From CAWGJF01 sp963715745 (GTDB lineage: Bacteria; Bacteroidota; Ignavibacteria; Ignavibacteriales; Ignavibacteriaceae): a DNA stretch of 64,000 nt. The DNA lies in assembly GCA_963715745.1 (NCBI GenBank), contig OY970271.1, positions 1,736,001 through 1,800,000 on the forward strand, read 5' to 3'. Positions 57,494 through 64,000 of this stretch are shown here, one piece after another. A program made the position numbers and the translations under genes. The notes beneath the pieces are model-generated. The model was not told the origin of the DNA and did no database searches. It saw only the letters and a program-made list of their open reading frames with translations. Within the stretch, counting starts at the first letter, position 1. Every line of letters begins with the position of its first letter.

Positions 57494-57719
57494 AGCTAAC
57501 CAGCCAATCAACCCGACCGCCTTTTCGCATTCGGATTTTCTAAAATTCTTGGGTTGGTTATTCCGTTTTAAGTTAGTTGTTCAAAGTTGCTCTATTAATT
57601 AACATTGTTGCAAACTGCACTTGCAAAGAAAGATAAGTGCAGTTTGCTAAATTATTGGCTTAGTCGTTTTAATCTGCATTGCTGTTTTGGGCGGCGGGTT
57701 ATCGGCAACGTCGTTATGT
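57494..57719 (+). repeat. attC3 cassette recombination site
   Basis: A 226-nt site from AGCTAAC to GTTATGT. It contains the same CAGCCAATCAACCCGACCGCC block as attC1. The inner arms are GCAAACTGCACTT (57610-57622) and AAGTGCAGTTTGC (57635-57647). Compared with attC1, both arms changed so that pairing is kept. It contains the uninterrupted IS target. Confidence 0.87.
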
Positions 57720-57753
57720 TTTTAATCAAAGTGAATCATAATCAATAAAAAAT

Positions 57754-59361
57754 ATGTTACTGTTGAAGAAGAAAAGAATTGAATATTTGAGAAGTATCTG
57801 GGGAAAGCAAATTGATAAACATCGAAATTATGATTTGATTTCTTCTTATTATGATTTGTTGGAATTAAAAAGTGATGATGAATTTGTTGACGATAAAACT
57901 TGGAATGATTTAGATTTCGATTCGGTCTTTGCTAAAATGGACAGAAATATATCTGGTATTGGTCAACAATATCTTTATTCTCTATTACATAAATATGAAA
58001 GTAACGAAAGCATTCTTAAAAAGAGATATAAATTAGTTTCTTACCTTAGAAATGATAAAGAATTGAGGGAAAGTATTCAGCTCAATCTATTTAGTTTATC
58101 TGGTGTAGCATCATACTTTACTGCTTATTTAGTGTTAAGTAAAAATCTTCCCAATACAAAATATTATCCACTTTTTTATTTGTGCTCACTTCTTTCAATA
58201 ATTTCCATTCTATTAATTTCTTTCAATGGTATATTTCTTTTTATTTCATTAGCCATTTTATTAACCAATCTTATTATTAATAAAATATTCTCAAAAAGGA
58301 TTTATGAGTATTTTATGGGCTTTTCCAGTCTAAACTCTTTAATAATATCTGCTCTCACTATTGGTAAGATAAAAACTAATATTGGAATAGAGGAGATTGA
58401 ATTCCTAAAACAAGAGAGAGACTTATTGAAATCTCTTAAGAAAAAATTAGGTTATTTGGTTATTGACAAATCATCAATGAATGAACTTGCACTGACAGTA
58501 ATTGAATACTTAAATATGTTTTTATTGTTTGATATAATAGCATATTATCGTTCGGTTAATACATTATTAAAAAACCAAGCTGCCATACGTGCTGTTTTTG
58601 AAAATTTAGCCAGTCTTGATACTTCAATATCCATCGCTTCTTATTTAGAAGAAATACCTTTTCATTCGACTCCAACTTTTAATGAATCTGATACAATTAG
58701 TTTCCGAGATTTATATCATCCTTTGATTCCAAACTCTATATCAAATACAGTAGAAAATATTAAGGATTCAGTATTGATTACTGGCTCTAATATGTCTGGT
58801 AAAACAACTTTTATTAAAACAGTCGGAATAAATATTATCCTTGCACAGACTATGTGTTTTAGTTTAGCTGATGAAATAAAAACTCCAAAACTTAGAGTTA
58901 AATCATCTATCCGTAGAAATGAAGAATTGGAAGAAGGAAAAAGTTATTTCTTTGTTGAAATAGAATCGCTAAATAATTTTATAAAATTATCCGAAGGAAA
59001 GAAGAATTATTTGTTCCTTATTGATGAAATATTCAGAGGAACAAACACAATTGAGAGACTTGCTTCTTCTACTGCTGTTTTGAAATATCTTGATATAAAT
59101 AATAAAGTATTCGTAACAACTCACGACATAGAGTTACAAGACTTATTAGAACATAATTTCAAGATGTTTCATTTTAGTGAGCAAGTGGAAAACGGCAAAT
59201 TTTTTTTCAACTATAAAATTAAAGAAGGACCCTGTTCATCTGGAAACGCCATTAAATTGTTAGGGATAATGAAATATCCGGAAACAATTATTTCTGAAGC
59301 AAACTCTATTGTTCAAGATTTATTATTAAATGGTTCTCAAATAAGTAACATAAAAACATAA
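57754..59361 (+). CDS. Membrane-anchored MutS-family ATPase
   Basis: A 535-residue MutS-type protein. The N-terminal helical part includes two or three membrane-spanning stretches (about 110-175, YLCSLLSIISILLISFNGIF then LFISLAILLTNLII). A MutS clamp-like helical region follows. The C-terminal ATPase domain has Walker A TGSNMSGKTTF near 342-352, Walker B LFLIDEIFRGTNT near 418 and FVTTHDIEL. It has no mismatch-recognition domain, so it is not a canonical repair MutS. The stop codon TAA lies inside the R'' of attC4. The role is unknown, perhaps in membrane-associated DNA processing. Confidence 0.82.
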   Translation: MLLLKKKRIEYLRSIWGKQIDKHRNYDLISSYYDLLELKSDDEFVDDKTWNDLDFDSVFAKMDRNISGIGQQYLYSLLHKYESNESILKKRYKLVSYLRNDKELRESIQLNLFSLSGVASYFTAYLVLSKNLPNTKYYPLFYLCSLLSIISILLISFNGIFLFISLAILLTNLIINKIFSKRIYEYFMGFSSLNSLIISALTIGKIKTNIGIEEIEFLKQERDLLKSLKKKLGYLVIDKSSMNELALTVIEYLNMFLLFDIIAYYRSVNTLLKNQAAIRAVFENLASLDTSISIASYLEEIPFHSTPTFNESDTISFRDLYHPLIPNSISNTVENIKDSVLITGSNMSGKTTFIKTVGINIILAQTMCFSLADEIKTPKLRVKSSIRRNEELEEGKSYFFVEIESLNNFIKLSEGKKNYLFLIDEIFRGTNTIERLASSTAVLKYLDINNKVFVTTHDIELQDLLEHNFKMFHFSEQVENGKFFFNYKIKEGPCSSGNAIKLLGIMKYPETIISEANSIVQDLLLNGSQISNIKT

Positions 59362-59363
59362 CC
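59356..59363 (+). repeat. attC4, left part (before IS insertion)
   Basis: R'' ACATAAC plus one C. It is complementary to the GTTATGT that starts the same cassette (57713-57719). The remaining 218 nt of attC4 lie after the IS at 60715-60932. Confidence 0.8.
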
Positions 59364-59489
59364 TCTTTAATAAGTAAAAAGTCAATAGGTAATAAAAATC
59401 CTGTACAAAAATAGTTTGTTAAAAAAAGTTCTTTGATATAATGATCTTCTGATTCTAATAACAACTACTGCCGATAATATCTACAAGGT

Positions 59490-59654
59490 AATGGCAACCA
59501 AACCTCTTTCCGGACTTACCAACACAAAAGAAGTGAAGGCTGCCCCGATTTTATCGGGACTATTCCAGATATTTTTAAGGCAAGCGTGTTGTTTCCCAAT
59601 CCAGCGCAGCGTCCCGATACATCAGGACAGTTATGCGTACGGGCTTACAACACG
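59490..59654 (-). ncRNA. Candidate bridge RNA of IS copy 1
   Basis: Read on the transposase strand. A perfect 8-bp stem (CGTGTTGT/ACAACACG at 59654-59647 and 59592-59585) closes a loop split by a hairpin (59611-59628). The 5' loop side carries CATAAC (window 59635-59630), matching the attC R'' base by base. The 3' side carries GATTGG (59601-59596), the complement of the CCAATC on the right of the insertion. Farther on, AAATATC (59574-59568) matches the right IS end (60707-60713). AAAGAGG (59509-59503) is the complement of the left end CCTCTTT (59362-59368). The order and polarity fit target and donor guides. Confidence 0.55.
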
Positions 59655-60647
59655 CGGCCATTGTAAAGACTTCTTATGTTCAAGCTGACGACCTTTGAAA
59701 GTGTTGTTAAAATCAGTTTTATTTTTCAGAACGTGAAAAACAATCTCAGCAATCTCTTTGGCAATAATAGTTTTAGCTACTTGTTTGTTTTTCTTTCTTG
59801 TTAAACTGTTGTTGTAATTTCTGATAACCGGGTAATACTGTATAGCGTGAACTGCGGCATCACTGAAAGCAACCTTCAGGTATTTGTTACCATCTTTGGA
59901 AGTTCGTTGTTTTGATTTACCCCCAGAGTTACGGGCAGAAGGAACAAGTCGGCAATAAGAGAAGAAGTTCTTAACGTCAGGGAAACGGTTTATGTTATCT
60001 ACCTCAAGCAGGATAGTAAAAGCATTCATTTTACCTATACCGGGGATCCAGAGAAGACGTTGAATATCATCATTAGGGATAAGAAATGGATAGAGTTGTT
60101 TTTCAAGATCAAGCATTTGCTCACTAAGCAGAGACTCAAGATCAGTTAACTGCTGATATTGATATTCGGGGATACCGGATAGTTGCGTGGGAGAATCGAA
60201 GTTATATTTAGCAAGAAGAAGCTGCATAGAATTAGTAACAGAAGTGTGACGTTGAACTATTTTAAGCCTGGCTCTGAGGGCATCACGAAGCAGTCGGTTT
60301 TCGGCAGAGATTTTATGAGCAGCAGGAATATAGTTCATACGAAGCAGCTGAGCAAGAGTATGCGAGTCAACTTTATCTGTTTTAACTTTAGCATAAGCAA
60401 TAGCCTTAACATATTTAGCGTGAGCAAGAATCAGTGGGATGTTCATAGATGAAAGAAGATCATTTAACCAATACCAGGTCATAGTAGATTCAACGGTAGC
60501 CTGATGTTCTCCTGGAATTGAATTGAAGTATTGAACAAAGTTATGAGCAACATTCTTCAGGTTTTCCTGTTTAACGATTGCCCCTGAAGAATCAACTGTG
60601 GTTAAGTAAGAAGTAAATTTATGAAGATCGATGCCGGTGAAAAACAT
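59631..60647 (-). CDS. tnp: IS110-family (IS1111 group) transposase, copy 1
   Basis: A 338-residue DEDD transposase. The RuvC-like N-terminal domain has D7 (TGIDLHK), E53 (VESTMTWYW) and D91/D94 (KTDKVDSHTLAQ). A coiled-coil middle follows. The transposase-20 C-terminal domain has the helix-hairpin-helix-like LLWIPGIGKMNAFTILLE near 198 and the SGG stretch at 241-243 with SKDGNKYLK near 250, where the catalytic serine is expected. A strong GGAGG ribosome binding site lies 7 bp before the ATG. Its stop codon falls inside the candidate target guide. Confidence 0.93.
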   Translation of the reverse strand: MFFTGIDLHKFTSYLTTVDSSGAIVKQENLKNVAHNFVQYFNSIPGEHQATVESTMTWYWLNDLLSSMNIPLILAHAKYVKAIAYAKVKTDKVDSHTLAQLLRMNYIPAAHKISAENRLLRDALRARLKIVQRHTSVTNSMQLLLAKYNFDSPTQLSGIPEYQYQQLTDLESLLSEQMLDLEKQLYPFLIPNDDIQRLLWIPGIGKMNAFTILLEVDNINRFPDVKNFFSYCRLVPSARNSGGKSKQRTSKDGNKYLKVAFSDAAVHAIQYYPVIRNYNNSLTRKKNKQVAKTIIAKEIAEIVFHVLKNKTDFNNTFKGRQLEHKKSLQWPRVVSPYA

Positions 60648-60714
60648 TTGATACCTCCAAAAGTTAAATTAGGGTTAATGATCAAACTTAACTTTTTACT
60701 TATTGGAAATATCA

Positions 60715-60932
60715 AGCCAATCAACCCGACCGCCTTTTCGCACTCGGCATTTTCTAAATTATTGGCTTGGTTATTCCGTTTTAAGTTTGTAGTTCAACGT
60801 AGTTCTATTAATAAACATTGTTGCAAACTGCACTTGCAAAGAAAGATAAGTGCAGTTTGCTAAATCATTGGCTTTGTCTTTTTAATCTGCATTGCTGTTA
60901 TGGGCGGCGGGTTATCGGCAACGCCGTTAGGC
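60715..60932 (+). repeat. attC4, right part (after IS insertion)
   Basis: This continues AGCCAATCAACCCGACCGCC and ends GTTAGGC. The inner arms are GCAAACTGCACTT (60823-60835) and AAGTGCAGTTTGC (60848-60860). With the left part (59356-59363) it gives a 226-nt attC. Confidence 0.83.
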
Positions 60933-60992
60933 TACTAAGCAAGTGGAATGGTTTTTGAGTTTATAAGGTGGTTTAACGGAAAGGAAAACAAT

Positions 60993-62174
60993 ATGAGAAA
61001 ACATTACATTTTTGTTGCAATAATTGCTTTTTTCATTACTTCAAGTTCTTTCAACAATGTTATTGCTCAAAGTATTCAAACATCGCCTTATAGTAATTCA
61101 GATTCTATTTCAACAGAATATTATAAAAATGTAGCTGTTTCAGTTAATGTTGAAAAGGAGCTATTCCCTGTAATTGCAAAATTTCTTTCAGAAGGAAATG
61201 AAAGTCCTGAAGAAAAAATACAGACTACGCCAGCTATTTATTATGATGAAGTATCCAAGCGAGTAATTATCCCGTCAAGTGGAAATACACGCCTTAACTT
61301 ACCTTCCTTAGTTAGTTGGAATATCCAAAATAAAAATGATACTCCCGTTCATATTTCTATATCTTCAGAAATACCCGATTGGACACAACCAGTAATTTCA
61401 ACTATTGTTTTGGAAGCAAATGAAAATAAAGAATTGAAGCAAACTCCTTTCGGTATTCGGTTGTTAGCTAATTCTTCAACCATTCCATCAATCATTTTAT
61501 TAAAAGTAAAAATAGATGATAAAACTATTTTTGAAGAAACTCAAAATATTAAAATACGTCCCGCAGATGATATGATATGGTCATTACATTCACCTTGGGA
61601 TACAGAATCATTAATTGCAGCTTGGGTAACTCCTAAAAATGATGTTGTTGAACAAATACTTTCAAATGCAAAAGAAAAACTATGGTCAAGAAGTTTGTCG
61701 GGTTATCAAAATCCAGATGTTGTTTCTCAAGCTAAAGCAATTTTCAATGCAGTTAGAAATGCAAAAGTTTCCTACGTAAACAGCTCAATGAGTTTTGGCA
61801 CTGTTGGTTTTACTCAGAGAGTTAGATTACCACAAGAATCAGTTTTACAAAAATCAGCAAACTGCATTGATGGAGCAGTTTTATTCGCATCATTGTTTGA
61901 AAATATCGGGCTTGAACCTTTAATAGTATTAATTCCCGGACACGCTTTTGTAGGAGTTAGACTAGCACCTAATTCTAGAGAAACATTATTTATTGAAACA
62001 ACTCTAATTGGTCGTCGAGTTCTGGAAAGTATTCTAACCTTAGAATCAACTTTTGATGCCGCCGTAAAAGAAGGAAATGCAAAATATAATAATGCAATAA
62101 CAACTGACCCAAGTTCTGTTCACTTAATTGATATTAAAAAAGAAAGAGAAAATGGAATTTATCCTTTGTGGTAA
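60993..62174 (+). CDS. Exported transglutaminase-like protein
   Basis: The start at 60993 is preferred over 60948: an AAAGGAAAAC ribosome binding site lies before it and the protein begins with a signal peptide (MRKHYIFVAIIAFFITSSSF to AQS). The 393-residue product has a beta-rich middle (RLNLPSLVSWNIQNKNDTPV). A papain/transglutaminase-like core near residues 270-330 shows a Cys in SANCIDGAVLFASLFEN and a His in PGHAFVGVRLAPN, with a following Glu in LFIETTLIG. It probably acts on proteins outside the membrane; the substrate is unknown. Confidence 0.75.
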   Translation: MRKHYIFVAIIAFFITSSSFNNVIAQSIQTSPYSNSDSISTEYYKNVAVSVNVEKELFPVIAKFLSEGNESPEEKIQTTPAIYYDEVSKRVIIPSSGNTRLNLPSLVSWNIQNKNDTPVHISISSEIPDWTQPVISTIVLEANENKELKQTPFGIRLLANSSTIPSIILLKVKIDDKTIFEETQNIKIRPADDMIWSLHSPWDTESLIAAWVTPKNDVVEQILSNAKEKLWSRSLSGYQNPDVVSQAKAIFNAVRNAKVSYVNSSMSFGTVGFTQRVRLPQESVLQKSANCIDGAVLFASLFENIGLEPLIVLIPGHAFVGVRLAPNSRETLFIETTLIGRRVLESILTLESTFDAAVKEGNAKYNNAITTDPSSVHLIDIKKERENGIYPLW

Positions 62175-62198
62175 TTTTTTTAATGTGGAGTTTATAAA

Positions 62199-62585
62199 AT
62201 GAGTTCAAATAAAAGCAATCTGCCTATAATTATTATCACAATTGTAATAACAATTGCAATTATTCTTCTCATTGCGAATTATCAAACAATATTTAAAACT
62301 GTTTATCCCCCGGATCCAGTTGTGGTTAGTTCACAATTCAATGATTCATCTACAAGGTTATTTGAATATAGTGCGAAGGTTGAAGCTGTTATTCGAAATG
62401 ATGGTGGCAATGGAGATATTGTTTTTGAAGCAACCGTTTATCAAGATGGAAACACGTGGACTAAAACAGCAAAAAGATATTTTGAATCTAAAGAGACTTC
62501 CACTATGGAACTACAATTTGATGAAGTAAAAATGTTAGGTGGTAAAGTTCAAAGTCAAGTTCGGGCTTATTCATTTGGTAAATAA
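62199..62585 (+). CDS. Membrane-anchored extracytoplasmic protein
   Basis: A 128-residue protein with one N-terminal transmembrane helix (LPIIIITIVITIAIILLIAN). A beta-sandwich-like domain follows (YSAKVEAVIRNDGGNGDIVF, ATVYQDGNTWTKTAKRYFES), reminiscent of FxLYD/CARDB domains. GGAGT lies before the ATG. It is encoded 24 bp after the transglutaminase-like gene in the same cassette, suggesting an envelope pair. The function is unknown. Confidence 0.65.
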   Translation: MSSNKSNLPIIIITIVITIAIILLIANYQTIFKTVYPPDPVVVSSQFNDSSTRLFEYSAKVEAVIRNDGGNGDIVFEATVYQDGNTWTKTAKRYFESKETSTMELQFDEVKMLGGKVQSQVRAYSFGK

Positions 62586-62591
62586 AAAGTA

Positions 62592-62599
62592 GCCTAACC
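62592..62599 (+). repeat. attC5, left part (before IS insertion)
   Basis: R'' GCCTAAC plus one C, complementary to GTTAGGC at 60926-60932. The IS follows at once, at the same position as in attC4. Confidence 0.8.
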
Positions 62600-62725
62600 T
62601 CTTTAATAAGTAAAAAGTCAATAGGTAATAAAAATCCTGTACAAAAATAGTTTGTTAAAAAAAGTTCTTTGATATAATGATCTTCTGATTCTAATAACAA
62701 CTACTGCCGATAATATCTACAAGGT

Positions 62726-62890
62726 AATGGCAACCAAACCTCTTTCCGGACTTACCAACACAAAAGAAGTGAAGGCTGCCCCGATTTTATCGGGACTATT
62801 CCAGATATTTTTAAGGCAAGCGTGTTGTTTCCCAATCCAGCGCAGCGTCCCGATACATCAGGACAGTTATGCGTACGGGCTTACAACACG
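62726..62890 (-). ncRNA. Candidate bridge RNA of IS copy 2
   Basis: The same sequence as the candidate RNA of copy 1, so the same proposed guides apply. The left flank in attC5 is GCCTAAC, which matches the CATAAC guide at five of six bases; the right flank AGCCAATC is identical. Confidence 0.5.
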
Positions 62891-63883
62891 CGGCCATTGT
62901 AAAGACTTCTTATGTTCAAGCTGACGACCTTTGAAAGTGTTGTTAAAATCAGTTTTATTTTTCAGAACGTGAAAAACAATCTCAGCAATCTCTTTGGCAA
63001 TAATAGTTTTAGCTACTTGTTTGTTTTTCTTTCTTGTTAAACTGTTGTTGTAATTTCTGATAACCGGGTAATACTGTATAGCGTGAACTGCGGCATCACT
63101 GAAAGCAACCTTCAGGTATTTGTTACCATCTTTGGAAGTTCGTTGTTTTGATTTACCCCCAGAGTTACGGGCAGAAGGAACAAGTCGGCAATAAGAGAAG
63201 AAGTTCTTAACGTCAGGGAAACGGTTTATGTTATCTACCTCAAGCAGGATAGTAAAAGCATTCATTTTACCTATACCGGGGATCCAGAGAAGACGTTGAA
63301 TATCATCATTAGGGATAAGAAATGGATAGAGTTGTTTTTCAAGATCAAGCATTTGCTCACTAAGCAGAGACTCAAGATCAGTTAACTGCTGATATTGATA
63401 TTCGGGGATACCGGATAGTTGCGTGGGAGAATCGAAGTTATATTTAGCAAGAAGAAGCTGCATAGAATTAGTAACAGAAGTGTGACGTTGAACTATTTTA
63501 AGCCTGGCTCTGAGGGCATCACGAAGCAGTCGGTTTTCGGCAGAGATTTTATGAGCAGCAGGAATATAGTTCATACGAAGCAGCTGAGCAAGAGTATGCG
63601 AGTCAACTTTATCTGTTTTAACTTTAGCATAAGCAATAGCCTTAACATATTTAGCGTGAGCAAGAATCAGTGGGATGTTCATAGATGAAAGAAGATCATT
63701 TAACCAATACCAGGTCATAGTAGATTCAACGGTAGCCTGATGTTCTCCTGGAATTGAATTGAAGTATTGAACAAAGTTATGAGCAACATTCTTCAGGTTT
63801 CCCTGTTTAACGATTGCCCCTGAAGAATCAACAGTAGTTAAGTAAGAAGTAAATTTATGAAGATCGATACCGGTGTAAAACAT
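62867..63883 (-). CDS. tnp: IS110-family (IS1111 group) transposase, copy 2
   Basis: 338 residues, with the same catalytic layout as copy 1. Two substitutions are visible: Phe3 to Tyr (MFYTGIDLHK) and Glu28 to Gly. Both are outside the DEDD motif residues and the SGG stretch, so the enzyme is probably active. GGAGG precedes the start. Confidence 0.93.
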   Translation of the reverse strand: MFYTGIDLHKFTSYLTTVDSSGAIVKQGNLKNVAHNFVQYFNSIPGEHQATVESTMTWYWLNDLLSSMNIPLILAHAKYVKAIAYAKVKTDKVDSHTLAQLLRMNYIPAAHKISAENRLLRDALRARLKIVQRHTSVTNSMQLLLAKYNFDSPTQLSGIPEYQYQQLTDLESLLSEQMLDLEKQLYPFLIPNDDIQRLLWIPGIGKMNAFTILLEVDNINRFPDVKNFFSYCRLVPSARNSGGKSKQRTSKDGNKYLKVAFSDAAVHAIQYYPVIRNYNNSLTRKKNKQVAKTIIAKEIAEIVFHVLKNKTDFNNTFKGRQLEHKKSLQWPRVVSPYA

Positions 63884-63950
63884 TTGATACCTCCAAAAGT
63901 TAAATTAGGGTTAATGATCAAACTTAACTTTTTACTTATTGGAAATATCA

Positions 63951-64000
63951 AGCCAATCAAGCGGACGCCGTTTCCGCCTTTGGCAATTTAGATTTTTTAG
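63951..64000 (+). repeat. attC5, right part, cut by the window end
   Basis: It resumes AGCCAATCAA, then differs from other sites (GCGGACGCCGTTTCCGCC). Only the first 50 nt are present, so its length and inner stem cannot be judged. Confidence 0.65.

Larger units (their letters stand above)
56680..57713 (+). mobile_element. Integron gene cassette 3
   Basis: 1034 bp. It starts TTAGCTAAC and its attC opens with GTTAGCTAAC. It holds two short genes in the same direction, 14 bp apart. Confidence 0.83.
59363..60714 (-). mobile_element. IS110-family IS1111-group insertion sequence, copy 1
   Basis: A 1351-bp element inserted in attC4 (outer bases ambiguous by one position at each end). It has no visible target duplication. 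Subterminal 14-bp inverted repeats AATAAGTAAAAAGT lie about 5 bp (left) and 9 bp (right) inside the ends. It has one transposase gene and a long 3' non-coding side, both typical of the IS1111 group. The left flank is ...TAAC(C) and the right flank is AGCCAATCAA. A second copy at 62599-63950 has the same ends at the equivalent attC position. Confidence 0.9.
57714..60926 (+). mobile_element. Integron gene cassette 4 (MutS-like), attC interrupted by an IS
   Basis: The cassette starts TTATGT. Its attC opens with ACATAAC (59356-59362), is split by an IS1111-group element, and resumes AGCCAATC at about 60715, ending at G 60926. Without the IS the attC would be 226 nt. Confidence 0.83.
62599..63950 (-). 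mobile_element. IS110-family IS1111-group insertion sequence, copy 2
   Basis: It is 1351 bp, has the same ends and orientation as copy 1, and lies at the same point of attC5. Five base differences from copy 1 were noted, all in the first about 85 bp of the transposase gene. No others were noticed by eye. The outermost base at each end is ambiguous by one. Confidence 0.9.
60927..64000 (+). mobile_element. Integron gene cassette 5, truncated by the window end
   Basis: It starts TTAGGCTAC, and its attC opens with GTAGCCTAAC at 62589-62598, the exact complement. The attC is interrupted by the second IS copy and continues at 63951 to the window end. It carries two genes. Confidence 0.83.

Noticed and set aside
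59491..59688. A 65-residue open frame, identical in both IS copies (also 62727-62924)
   Set aside because: It overlaps the end of the transposase gene on the other strand and the candidate bridge RNA. It has no ribosome binding site, and its conservation is explained by the IS copies being identical.
60183..60452. An 89-residue frame opposite to the transposase (also 63419-63688)
   Set aside because: It is a shadow of the transposase coding strand, with no start signal or recognisable domain.
54951..60932. CRISPR array formed by the repeated blocks between cassettes
   Set aside because: The repeats are over 220 bp, widely spaced with genes between them, and each has attC core sites; no short regular repeats or cas genes exist.

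Overview
The window looks like a chromosome segment of an Ignavibacteria-type organism (Bacteroidota/Chlorobiota group). The evidence is AT-rich DNA and seven chromosomal secreted proteins (one split by a frameshift), plus one integron-cassette protein, that end in the type IX secretion (T9SS) C-terminal domain with the NYPNPFNP signature. No rRNA, tRNA or CRISPR array was seen. No species can be named from the sequence alone.

Positions 1-51,500 are ordinary chromosome. Central metabolism is represented by P5C dehydrogenase, succinyl-CoA synthetase beta, shikimate dehydrogenase, two class I aminotransferases, ATP-type PEP carboxykinase, CoaD and PurM. A minus-strand block carries hrcA-grpE-dnaJ, a ComEA-like protein, a PilM-like protein and rsmD (with an apparent frameshift). 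A plus-strand block carries purM, a TatD/radical-SAM fusion, dacB and prmA. Between these lie large secreted surface proteins (BNR/sialidase-like, FG-GAP, choice-of-anchor-B), an AraC regulator next to two AhpD-like proteins, and a membrane-bound CHASE2/sigma-54 activator. One FG-GAP gene is split by an exact 7-bp tandem duplication. A GxxExxY gene sits inside a 14-bp inverted repeat.

Positions 51,771-64,000 are a chromosomal integron. An intact IntI-type tyrosine recombinase (minus strand) faces an attI crossover at 52944/52945, followed by five plus-strand cassettes. Each cassette starts with TTRRRY-like bases, and its attC opens with the exact complement, so the boundaries can be placed to the base. 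The attC sites are unusually long (225-226 nt), and an internal stem keeps pairing while its sequence changes. Cassettes carry (1) an MjaI-type restriction-modification pair with an SNase-like tail on the methylase, (2) a T9SS cargo protein, (3) a small membrane protein plus a coiled-coil protein, (4) a membrane-anchored MutS-family ATPase, and (5) an exported transglutaminase-like protein plus a membrane-anchored partner.

The attC sites of cassettes 4 and 5 are each interrupted at the same base by a 1351-bp IS110-family element of the IS1111 group (subterminal 14-bp inverted repeats, long 3' non-coding end). The RNA-sense 3' region of the transposase folds into two loops. Short segments of these loops match, in the right order and polarity, the attC target and the two IS ends. 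This is a candidate bispecific bridge RNA programmed for integron attC sites and is the most interesting object in the window.
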